Assembly (NCBI RefSeq): GCF_040718835.1
Contig: NZ_JBFEFG010000281.1
Location: 124,001 to 188,000, forward strand
Source of the DNA: Bremerella sp. JC817
Lineage (GTDB): Bacteria; Planctomycetota; Planctomycetia; Pirellulales; Pirellulaceae
Length of the DNA: 64,000 nt
Direction: 5' to 3'
Below are positions 56,352-64,000 of the stretch, piece after piece. The notes beneath the pieces were generated by a model. That model saw nothing but the letters and a program-made list of their open reading frames with translations, was not told the DNA's origin and ran no database searches. The number at the start of each line of letters is the position of its first letter. The stretch's first letter is position 1. The translations under genes and the position numbers were made by a program.

Positions 56352-58021
56352 GCACTTCCAAGCTTAGTAGTCTGAAATCGCAGCTCACGCAGTTGCGAAA
56401 TGCCCGTGATGGCGTTCGCCTGGCAACGGCGCTGACCAGTTCGTTTTTCTGGTTGGCAGGCACGCTGGTGGTTTGGTTCGTGCTGGACTACAGCCTGAAT
56501 CTCAGCCCGCTTCATCGCGGACTGGTCATGGCCGCCAGCATGCCTGTTTTGGTGTATGGCATCTCGCAAGCGTTCTCGGCCATGAAAGGCTGGGGCGCGT
56601 CGCTGATCGATACGGCCATCTCGGTCGAGCATCGCCATGGAATCGATGGCGATCTGGTCGCGGCCATTCAGTTCGAGCAAGGTCAGGCCGTCGGTTCTGC
56701 CGAACTTCGCTCCGCTGTCGTCGACTACGTGGCCGAGCTGAAAAATGAGATCAACATCTTCGAAGGGTTCGATTCCAAACCTACCCGGAATCGTTTCCTG
56801 GGGGTCGGCCTGATTGTCGTGCTGGCGATTGGGTTCTGTTTTCTCGCCCCACGGCATGTTTCGGCGTTCTTCCAGCGGCTGGCGTTTTATCACGTCAACT
56901 ATCCAACCAAGACGCAGATCACCAGCATTCAGATCAACGGCCAGCCGGTCGACCTCAGCAATCCTTCGCAGCCGGTGACCGTTGGTTACGGAAGTGCTCT
57001 GGAGCTTCAAATTGCCTGCGATGGCGTCGTCCCGAAGAACTGCCGTGTCGCTTTGCGTGACGAAAAAGGGGAACAGACCGAAGCGCAGCTTCCGCAAGAT
57101 GCCGACGCCGATAGTCAGTTTACCTATGCCCTCGATCGCCTGATTCAGCCGATTCAGTACCAGGTCTTCGCCGGTGACACGCAAACGCCAGAGCTTTCGA
57201 TCGAGATCATTCCCCTGCCTGCCTTGAAGGTCGAACTGGCCGCGACGCCGCCTGACTACGCGAAAGGCATTCAGCTATCGGCCGGCAATTCGTCGACGCA
57301 CATGGCAGTGCTTGCTGGCAGCAATGTTTCGCTGAAGGCGATTGCCGATCGCGAGCTTAATCCACCCTCGCTCATTTTGCGGCATGGGGCGGAAGAGGCG
57401 ACCTATTCGCTGTCGGCCGATACGAAACAGAACAATACCTGGCAGCTCGATACCAGCAGCGGTCCGTTGAACAACGTGCAAGAGACAATTGCCTACGAAC
57501 TGACCGCGATCGACCAGCATGGTCTTCAGTCAGCCTCGCCCATCCGCGGGACGATTCGCGTCGTTCCTGATCGGGTCCCGAATGCTTCACTGCAAACGAT
57601 TCACCACATCGTTTTGCCGACCGCTTCGCCCGTGCTGCGGTACCGCGCCACGGATGACTTCGGTCTGGCCGACCTCGTGCTGCGGCTCGACATTCGTCGC
57701 CCTGGTTCGGCAAGTCGCGTCGTCGAAGTCCCGATGAAGAGCTTTGCCGACGCCGAGCCAGCCCAGACTTCGGTCGAAGGTGAATACGCTCTCGCCTTTT
57801 CCCAGGCGGCCCTGGAAGTGGGCGATCTGGTTCAAGTCACCTTACAGGTCACCGACTTCCGAGGTGGTGCTGGCGAAATGATTGGCATGAGCGATCCGGT
57901 CCATTTAGAGATCGGCGACGAAAGTACGGTCCTCGCGGCGATTGCCGAAGCGGACAAACAGTCGGAACAAATGCTAAGCGAGTTGATCCAACAACAATTG
58001 GGATTGGGAGAAAGCCGATGA
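56348..58021 (+). CDS. DUF4175-like membrane protein, operon member
   Basis: This 557-residue protein has membrane helices near 30-50, 55-75 and 150-170, followed by an extracytoplasmic beta-rich region of Ig-like units (QITSIQINGQPVDLSNPSQPVTVGYGSALELQ and LKVELAATPPDYAKGI). It resembles the N-terminal half of DUF4175-type proteins, and the next gene resembles the C-terminal half, so a split gene is possible. Both ends overlap the neighbours by 4 nt, which indicates translational coupling. No enzymatic motif is seen. Confidence 0.65.
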   Translation: MSTSKLSSLKSQLTQLRNARDGVRLATALTSSFFWLAGTLVVWFVLDYSLNLSPLHRGLVMAASMPVLVYGISQAFSAMKGWGASLIDTAISVEHRHGIDGDLVAAIQFEQGQAVGSAELRSAVVDYVAELKNEINIFEGFDSKPTRNRFLGVGLIVVLAIGFCFLAPRHVSAFFQRLAFYHVNYPTKTQITSIQINGQPVDLSNPSQPVTVGYGSALELQIACDGVVPKNCRVALRDEKGEQTEAQLPQDADADSQFTYALDRLIQPIQYQVFAGDTQTPELSIEIIPLPALKVELAATPPDYAKGIQLSAGNSSTHMAVLAGSNVSLKAIADRELNPPSLILRHGAEEATYSLSADTKQNNTWQLDTSSGPLNNVQETIAYELTAIDQHGLQSASPIRGTIRVVPDRVPNASLQTIHHIVLPTASPVLRYRATDDFGLADLVLRLDIRRPGSASRVVEVPMKSFADAEPAQTSVEGEYALAFSQAALEVGDLVQVTLQVTDFRGGAGEMIGMSDPVHLEIGDESTVLAAIAEADKQSEQMLSELIQQQLGLGESR

Positions 58022-61000
58022 TGCGCTCGATTTTCCTGAGTCTGATCTTTCTCGCCCCTGCCGTTACCATGCCGGCCTTCACGCCGCTGGTCAGCGATGC
58101 TCAAGAGATCGATTCGGCGGCTCTTCGCCGGAAGCAATATACGCAGCAGCAAGCCCAGGCCCTCACCCGCCGGCTGGTCTCGCAGGTGCTCGACCTTCAG
58201 GCCGCCCAGCTTCGTCAGAATGGCCTGGTGGAAGTTCCGATCTACAACGACATCTTGCAGATGCGAGAGAACCTCGACGAGTTGATCGGCAACGAGATGC
58301 AAGGGGTCGTGCAGAAGCTGGTCGAAGCCCAGGAAGTCGACGGCCAACAACGAATCAACGCCATTACCCAAGCCCAGGACGAAGTCCGCAAGGTCTTGCT
58401 GACCTTGATGGCTGAACGTCAGCGACTGTATCGCCGCATGCGGCTGGCCCGTCTCCACGCTCAGGTTCGTGAACTGATTACCGTTCAGGAAAAGGTCTCG
58501 ACGCAGACCCGCGAGTTACCGCAACTGCCGATGCAATCGCGTGATGAAGCTGCCCTGGCAAATCTTTCCCGTCAGACCGATGCCGTGATGATGTTCCATC
58601 ACTTGGAAGAAGCCCTGCTCGACATGCGAAGCTGGGGTGGATCGCTGGCAACCTCGGCGATCACCGGTCAGCAGGTTCTGAAAGACAATCATGCGTCCGA
58701 AGAAGTGCAGCAAGCGTTGGCCAGTATCCGCGAAGGCCGATTCTCTGGGGCTAGTGTCCATCAAGACGCCTTCGTCGCGGCACTCTACAAGATTCTTGAA
58801 GACCTGCAGAAAGCTCAAGGTCTCGCCGACAACAGCCTCGAATCGGCGATGAACGAAATCGAGAAGCTCAAGGATCAACAGCAAGAGCTCAAAGAAGAAA
58901 CCAGCAAATCGGAACTGACGCCTGAGAAAGCGGACCAACTTTCGCAGCAGCAGGAATCGATTCAAAAGAAGCTGGAAGAGCTGGCCAAGTCGATGACACG
59001 GCAACCAGAGAACGCGGAAGCCCTGGAAGAAGCGAGCCAGGCCGCTGCCGACGCGGTCGCCGAACTGTTTGAAGCCGACCAGGAAGAGGCGATCGAGAAA
59101 CAGGAAGATGTTCTCGCGAAACTCGACACGCTGAAAGAACAACTGCTGGAACAAGCCGTTCCACCGAATGTTGCCAGTGCCGACCAACGCGAACAGCAAA
59201 TCGCCGCTCTGGAGAACGCGCAGCAAGATCTGCAACAAGCATTGGAAACGCAGACCAAGGCGGAAGAGCAATTCGAGAAGGCACCGCAGAACGCCGAAGC
59301 GGTCGCTCAGATGGAACGGGAAGCAGGCCAGCAGCTCGACTCCGCCGCCCAGGCCGAGAATCTTCCCGAGGCGGTCAAGCCAATGATCGCCGAAGCCAAG
59401 GCCCAAGCGAACGAAGCCGCCGCCGCTGCCGAGCAAGCCAACTCCGACAATCAAGCGTCGACCGAAGCAGCACTCGAGCAAGCAACCGATGCCACGCGGC
59501 AAGCACTTGAGAACGTTTCTTCTGAATTGGCCGACGCTAAACGTCAGCAACTGGCAACTAAGATCGGCGAGTTGGCCCGAGCTGCCGAAGCGCTCGACCG
59601 CGCCGCCGCCGCCCAACAAGAGATCTCACGCGACGCCGCCAAGATCGCCAACGATCCGCAGCAAAGCCAGAATCAGGACATGGAAGTATTGGCCCAAACG
59701 CAAAGCGACATCGCTGCCGTGGCAAACCGTGTGGCGGAAGGGACGAAGAACACCGCTCCCCAGGCCGCCGAAGCCATTGCTGAGGCCCAGCAGCAAGTAG
59801 CCGAGGCCAGCAAGGCTGCCCAGCAGATGGCCAAGCCGCAGCAGTCGGCCGAAGCGACCGGCAAGCAGGCCCAGCAGCTTCAAGCCGATTCGCGTGAAGC
59901 CCAGCAGCAGTTGAACCAGGCCGCCAATGCGCTGCGTCAGGCAGCGAAAGAAGCAGCTCAGCAGCTGGCACAAACGGCCGGTGATCAGCTCGACCAGATC
60001 GATTCGGTCGATGAAGCACTCGGCTCGATGCCATCGCAACAAGACATGGCGGCGGCCCAAGCTCAGATGGAATCGCTGGCGAACGAAGCAGGGATGATCT
60101 CGCCCGAGGCGGCCGCTCGCCTGCGTCAACAACCAGAAGATAACGCCGCCAACAATCCCATGGGGGGCGCGGACGACGCCAACAATCCAGCCGACGCAGC
60201 CAACGGCGAAATGGCCAACGACAACGCTGGCAACCCTTCGTCGGCCGAAGCAGGCATGCCGGAAGGTTCCGAAGCCGGTCCGGCAGAAGGCTCTGACCCG
60301 CAAAGTGGGCAGTCAGAGGGAAACGCCGCGGAGGGTGATTCGGCAGAAGGTAGCGACGCGGAAGGCTCCTCTTCCGGAGAATCGGCCGAAGGGGCTGCCC
60401 CGATGGAAGAAGGGAGCGGAGCGATGGAAGCTCAGCCGATGAACGCTTCCAATACGTCGAACACCCCGGAAGGGATGTCGGCCGAGCAGATGCAGAATCA
60501 GGTACAACAAGCCCGAGCCGAGCTGGCAGGTCGCCGGCAGCCGATCGCCGCCGACAAGAAGGCAGCGGAAGCGATCGCGGACTTACTCGAAAACGTCTCT
60601 GGATCGAGCGAAAAGATCCAAGAGCTCTCGCAGCAATTGATGGAGAGCAACGGCGGCGAAGGCAACGACTCACCGATGGGTGAAGGAGACGAAGCTGTCG
60701 AGGGCTCGCCCGAAGGGGATGAGGGAGCCCAGCCTATGGAATCGGGTGAAGGAAACGAAGGCCCGATGGAAGGCAGCGAAGGCGAAGGAGCCGACGGGGA
60801 ACCCGCCGCCGAGAATCCAATCGCGTCGCAGCTTGCTCAATCGATGATGCAGTTCGCCCAGTCGCAGCGTAAGGCTACCCAGTTGGCGGCGAACGCGGCC
60901 CAGCAGGGTCAGATCGCCAATCAGCCCGTTCGCGAGGCACTTCAAACGGCATCGCGACTACCAACGCCGATGCTGCAGCCAGGACCGGCTCCCGATACGT

Positions 61001-61713
61001 CCGCCGGTGAAACGATGCCTGGCGAGGCATCTGCGGAAGCTGGCGAAGCGTCTGGCGAACCAGCCGAAGGCAGCCCATCGGAAGGTTCTCCTAGCGAAGG
61101 ATCGCCGATGGGTGGCAACCAGGGCGAACCCGCCAATGGTTCACCGCAAATGGCTTCGCAGCAGTCGCCTGGCAACCAGCCAGCCGCATCGCAGCCAAGC
61201 GCCGACATGGGCAACTCGATGGTTTCTCCCACCCCTCAGGTAACCGCCCAGGCCCTCGCCGGATCGGATGCTTTGGAATCGCTGTGGGACCAAATGCCAG
61301 AACTTTTCGCCGATGGTCGCTCCGAATCGAACGAAGTCGCGACGATCGATCCGATGGGGATGGCAGCACCAGCCTCGGCAATGCTGGACGAACCGCAATC
61401 TTCGCAGTCGCAAAATCCGACCGATGCCATGGCTCAGAATGCCATGCAGGGGCAACCGACCAACAGCCAACAATCGAACTCGCCACCGACCAGTTCGACC
61501 GAAGCGATGGCAGGCAGCGAAAGCCAACCGGAAGAAGCTCCAGGGGCTGGCGGTAGCAGCGACTCGAACCCCGCTTCGCGAGCCTTTGAAAAAGAACCTT
61601 GGTTCACGAAGCTTCCGCCAGGCGTGCAGCAATCGATTCGGGCCAGCGTCCGGCGATCGCCACCGCCAGGCTATGAAGAACGGCTTCGCCGCTACTTCGA
61701 GAACATCGACTAA
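58018..61713 (+). CDS. 1231-residue exported coiled-coil and low-complexity protein
   Basis: This protein starts with a signal peptide (about 1-29), then has long helical, Ala/Gln/Glu-rich coiled coil (about 30-700). A Gly/Ser/Glu/Asn-rich low-complexity stretch lies at about 705-820, with two shorter ones near 880-930 and 1000-1055. The final 40 residues (EPWFTKLPPGVQQSIRASVR then PPPGYEERLRRYFENID) look conserved and match the tail of DUF4175-type proteins. It overlaps the upstream gene by 4 nt and precedes moxR by 57 nt. A scaffold or tether in the envelope complex is a reasonable guess. Shadow frames on the opposite strand are artefacts of its repetitive composition. Confidence 0.75.
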   Translation: MMRSIFLSLIFLAPAVTMPAFTPLVSDAQEIDSAALRRKQYTQQQAQALTRRLVSQVLDLQAAQLRQNGLVEVPIYNDILQMRENLDELIGNEMQGVVQKLVEAQEVDGQQRINAITQAQDEVRKVLLTLMAERQRLYRRMRLARLHAQVRELITVQEKVSTQTRELPQLPMQSRDEAALANLSRQTDAVMMFHHLEEALLDMRSWGGSLATSAITGQQVLKDNHASEEVQQALASIREGRFSGASVHQDAFVAALYKILEDLQKAQGLADNSLESAMNEIEKLKDQQQELKEETSKSELTPEKADQLSQQQESIQKKLEELAKSMTRQPENAEALEEASQAAADAVAELFEADQEEAIEKQEDVLAKLDTLKEQLLEQAVPPNVASADQREQQIAALENAQQDLQQALETQTKAEEQFEKAPQNAEAVAQMEREAGQQLDSAAQAENLPEAVKPMIAEAKAQANEAAAAAEQANSDNQASTEAALEQATDATRQALENVSSELADAKRQQLATKIGELARAAEALDRAAAAQQEISRDAAKIANDPQQSQNQDMEVLAQTQSDIAAVANRVAEGTKNTAPQAAEAIAEAQQQVAEASKAAQQMAKPQQSAEATGKQAQQLQADSREAQQQLNQAANALRQAAKEAAQQLAQTAGDQLDQIDSVDEALGSMPSQQDMAAAQAQMESLANEAGMISPEAAARLRQQPEDNAANNPMGGADDANNPADAANGEMANDNAGNPSSAEAGMPEGSEAGPAEGSDPQSGQSEGNAAEGDSAEGSDAEGSSSGESAEGAAPMEEGSGAMEAQPMNASNTSNTPEGMSAEQMQNQVQQARAELAGRRQPIAADKKAAEAIADLLENVSGSSEKIQELSQQLMESNGGEGNDSPMGEGDEAVEGSPEGDEGAQPMESGEGNEGPMEGSEGEGADGEPAAENPIASQLAQSMMQFAQSQRKATQLAANAAQQGQIANQPVREALQTASRLPTPMLQPGPAPDTSAGETMPGEASAEAGEASGEPAEGSPSEGSPSEGSPMGGNQGEPANGSPQMASQQSPGNQPAASQPSADMGNSMVSPTPQVTAQALAGSDALESLWDQMPELFADGRSESNEVATIDPMGMAAPASAMLDEPQSSQSQNPTDAMAQNAMQGQPTNSQQSNSPPTSSTEAMAGSESQPEEAPGAGGSSDSNPASRAFEKEPWFTKLPPGVQQSIRASVRRSPPPGYEERLRRYFENID

Positions 61714-61770
61714 ACGAACTTCAACACAACGAACATACCGATAGACCTTCGATTTTGAGGCACCTGAGAA

Positions 61771-62802
61771 ATGGCATCTGATCCGATTTCCCCAAGTGAC
61801 GTCGCCGCCGTGCAGGAATGCGAAAATGCCTATGGCAAACTGCGCGACGAGTTGGCCAAAGTCATCGTCGGCCAGTCCGAAGTGATCGAGCAAACCCTGG
61901 TCGCGATGTTCGCTCGCGGACATGCACTATTGGAAGGTGTGCCAGGTTTGGCGAAGACGCTGCTGGTCAGTTCGTTGGCAGAATCGCTGCACTTGAGCTT
62001 CAAGCGAATTCAGTTCACGCCGGACTTGATGCCAAGTGATATCACCGGCACTGAGATCATTCAGGAAGATCTCGAAACGAAGAAGCGTCGTTACGAATTC
62101 CTGGAAGGTCCGATCTTCGCGAACCTGATCCTGGCAGACGAAATCAATCGTACGCCTCCTAAGACTCAGGCCGCCATGCTCGAAGCCATGCAGGAACGCC
62201 AGGTGAGTGCCGGCGGGACGGTGCGGAAGCTGCCTAGTCCCTTCTTTGTGCTCGCAACGCAAAACCCGCTAGAGCAAGAGGGTACCTACCCAATGCCGGA
62301 AGCACAGCTTGACCGCTTCCTGCTGCATATCCGCGTCGACTATCCGACCGGTGCCGAAGAATGGGAGATCGCTCGCCGCGTGACCTCTGGCGCGGAAGAG
62401 AAGATCGCGGCCTGCATGACCGGCGAACAGATCGTGCAGTTCCAAGACCTGGTGAAACGTGTTCCGGTTAGCGATCAAGTGCTGGGCTACGCCTGGGCTT
62501 TGATTCGTGCGACCCGTCCTGGCACCGCCGAAGCACCTTCGTTCGTCAATCAATGGGTGGCCTGGGGTGCTGGTCCGCGTGGCCTGCTGACGCTGGTTAC
62601 TTGTGCCAAAGCACGTGCCATTCTGTATGGTCGTTACCATGCGAGCATCGGTGACGTGCAAGCGATGGTGAAGCCCGCTCTGCGTCATCGTCTGGCGGCG
62701 AACTATTCGGCTCAAGCCAACGGCTATACCAGCGACAAGTTGATCGACATGTTGCTGGAAGAAATCTCGTCGGAAAAGACCTACGCTTGTCCGGCTGCCT
62801 AA
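61771..62802 (+). CDS. MoxR-family AAA+ ATPase
   Basis: MoxR ATPases act as chaperones that activate partner proteins carrying VWA domains. The 343-residue protein has Walker A GVPGLAKTLL (near 52-61), Walker B LILADEINRTPPKTQ (near 121-135), sensor 1 (ATQNPLEQEGTYPMPEAQLDRF) and a C-terminal helical lid. Downstream DUF58 and upstream VWA/BatA proteins are its expected partners. It is cytoplasmic. Confidence 0.93.
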   Translation: MASDPISPSDVAAVQECENAYGKLRDELAKVIVGQSEVIEQTLVAMFARGHALLEGVPGLAKTLLVSSLAESLHLSFKRIQFTPDLMPSDITGTEIIQEDLETKKRRYEFLEGPIFANLILADEINRTPPKTQAAMLEAMQERQVSAGGTVRKLPSPFFVLATQNPLEQEGTYPMPEAQLDRFLLHIRVDYPTGAEEWEIARRVTSGAEEKIAACMTGEQIVQFQDLVKRVPVSDQVLGYAWALIRATRPGTAEAPSFVNQWVAWGAGPRGLLTLVTCAKARAILYGRYHASIGDVQAMVKPALRHRLAANYSAQANGYTSDKLIDMLLEEISSEKTYACPAA

Positions 62803-62831
62803 GCCTTGGCGATTGAACAGAAGGTGTGCAA

Positions 62832-63740
62832 GTGAATAGCGGCGTCCTTTCGCGATATCTCGATTACGAATTCCTGCGACAGATCTCGGGGAGACCACTC
62901 GAACCTCGAGGCCTGGTGAGTGGCAATTTGGCTGGCTCGCACAAGTCGCCGGCGTCGGGCTTTGCGGTCGAATTCTCCGGCCATCGCGAATATGTCCCTG
63001 GCGACGATCCCAAGCACATCGACTGGCGTGTCTTCTTCACGCGCGACAAGTACTTCATCAAGCAGTATGAAATGGAGACGAACTTCGTCTGCCATTTAAT
63101 GCTCGATGTCAGCAAGTCGATGCGCTACGGCGACGAAGCGAGCCAGAAGATGTTGTTCGGTTCGCGGCTGGCAGTCAGCCTGGCCCACAGCATCGTGCGT
63201 CAGGGGGACAAGGTTTCGTTCACCACGTTCGATACCAAGATCCGTGGCCACATTCCAGCCAGTAACGCACTTCCGCAGATCATTCGCATGTCGCAGCATC
63301 TCGACGAGATGGATGCCGACGACACCACCGATCTGAACGCTTGCCTTTCAGAATTCAGCCAGCGTATGGCTCGCCGCGAGATCGTGATGATCTTCAGCGA
63401 CTTCTTCGGAGACCTCCAGTCACTCGAGAACGCGATTCAGCGGATTCGCTTCAACAAGCACGACGTGGTACTCGTGCAGCTCATCCACGACCACGAACTG
63501 CACTTCAACCTGGACGGCATGACGCGGTTCGTCGGTCTGGAGGTCGATGCCGAGCGCATCACCCAACCGGCCGACATCCGAGCCGCCTATCTGAAGGCGG
63601 TGGGCCGCTTCAACGAGCAGCTCGCTTCGCTGGCCAATCGCAACAATTGCGACCATGTGCTGGCCTGCACCAAAGAGAACCCCGGCTCGATCTTCTGGGA
63701 ATATCTCAATCAGCGAAGCCTCCAGAATCGCCGCATCTGA
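62832..63740 (+). CDS. DUF58 protein with VWA-like fold
   Basis: This 302-residue protein has the DUF58 signature FAVEFSGHREYVPGDDPKHIDWRVFFTRD and a VWA-like metal site DVSKSMRYG. It is a typical MoxR partner. An earlier GTG at 62826 is only 1 nt from the AGAAGG ribosome-binding site (62819-62824), while GTG 62832 is 7 nt away, which decides the start. It lies 29 nt after moxR and is the last gene of the operon within the window. Confidence 0.9.
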   Translation: MNSGVLSRYLDYEFLRQISGRPLEPRGLVSGNLAGSHKSPASGFAVEFSGHREYVPGDDPKHIDWRVFFTRDKYFIKQYEMETNFVCHLMLDVSKSMRYGDEASQKMLFGSRLAVSLAHSIVRQGDKVSFTTFDTKIRGHIPASNALPQIIRMSQHLDEMDADDTTDLNACLSEFSQRMARREIVMIFSDFFGDLQSLENAIQRIRFNKHDVVLVQLIHDHELHFNLDGMTRFVGLEVDAERITQPADIRAAYLKAVGRFNEQLASLANRNNCDHVLACTKENPGSIFWEYLNQRSLQNRRI

Positions 63741-64000
63741 CCACAATTGCAAGAACCTGCCGTTTTTCTCTTTACCTCGGACAGGTGATTTCCCGGCCAA
63801 TTAAGCCTTACGACGCATTCTGTCCGTATCGCGGGGTCAGATTTACCCGTTTTTTGCCTAAGGGTGCCGAAAGTCACGTTGACATCAAAGGTAAGATAGT
63901 CATCATTAAGAGCAGTGCGATATTCGCCATCGCAGGGAAGCTCGAAGGGACTGCCCTCAAAAGCACGAGTCCTGGGGAAGATTCCACCCTGTTAGGTTCA
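63741..64000. other. downstream region at the window edge
   Basis: No gene or terminator is evident after the DUF58 stop. A TTGACA lies at 63879-63884 with only weak -10 candidates near 63902, so it may be a promoter for a gene beyond the window. Confidence 0.35.

Noticed and set aside
59558..60673. 371-residue minus-strand open frame
   Set aside because: It is an artefact of the repetitive Ala/Gln/Glu codons in the coiled-coil gene.

Overview
The window looks like an ordinary chromosomal segment of a planctomycete, probably of the Pirellula/Blastopirellula/Bremerella type. That assignment is inference. It rests on three DUF1559 pseudopilin-like proteins with small lipoproteins beside them, Tat-exported Gfo/Idh/MocA oxidoreductases, ECF sigma factors paired with FecR/LamG or propeller-bearing membrane proteins, and a large MoxR/DUF58/BatA-type operon. 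Genes are dense on both strands. No rRNA, tRNA, insertion sequence, prophage or CRISPR array is visible.

Region by region. 0.3-2.1 kb: a Tat-exported oxidoreductase and a VOC protein, convergent. 2.4-9.5 kb: a same-strand amino-acid block of threonine dehydrogenase (tdh), KBL ligase (kbl), homoserine dehydrogenase, an ApgM-family protein that may be a homoserine kinase, and an aspartokinase with four ACT domains. 9.6-19.2 kb, minus strand: bifunctional nuclease, valS, citramalate synthase (cimA) with a long leader, ftsK and truB. 19.5-32.4 kb: catalase, a DUF1559/lipoprotein pair, a CASTOR/POLLUX-like channel, an old yellow enzyme, a decayed fragment, hemL, tsaB, two tandem metallophosphoesterases and a second DUF1559 gene. 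32.5-39.2 kb: its lipoprotein, an ECF sigma factor with a FecR/LamG protein, a glycerophosphodiesterase, an HExxH protein and the third lipoprotein/DUF1559 pair. 39.6-45.0 kb: yidC with an embedded PDZ domain, mnmE and a second Tat-exported oxidoreductase. 45.2-50.1 kb: a second ECF sigma factor overlapping a 1416-residue membrane-anchored propeller protein. 50.3-63.7 kb: a tightly packed seven-gene operon of cyclase-fold protein, two BatA/VWA-type membrane proteins, a DUF4175-like protein, a 1231-residue coiled-coil protein, MoxR ATPase and DUF58 protein.

The most interesting signal is the 225-nt leader of cimA on the minus strand (about 14987-15246). In order it has a good sigma-70 promoter, an unannotated 27-codon reading frame with six isoleucine codons, an RNA segment across that frame's stop codon that can pair with the 5' arm of a terminator, and a 9-bp intrinsic terminator just before the gene. 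This is the full layout of a ribosome-mediated transcription attenuator. It would let isoleucine supply control the committing enzyme of the citramalate route to isoleucine. I read it by eye and it needs folding and comparative tests.

Together the amino-acid genes suggest separate control of two isoleucine inputs: aspartate to threonine (lysC, hom, ApgM-like) and pyruvate to citramalate (cimA), with Tdh/Kbl able to drain threonine to glycine.
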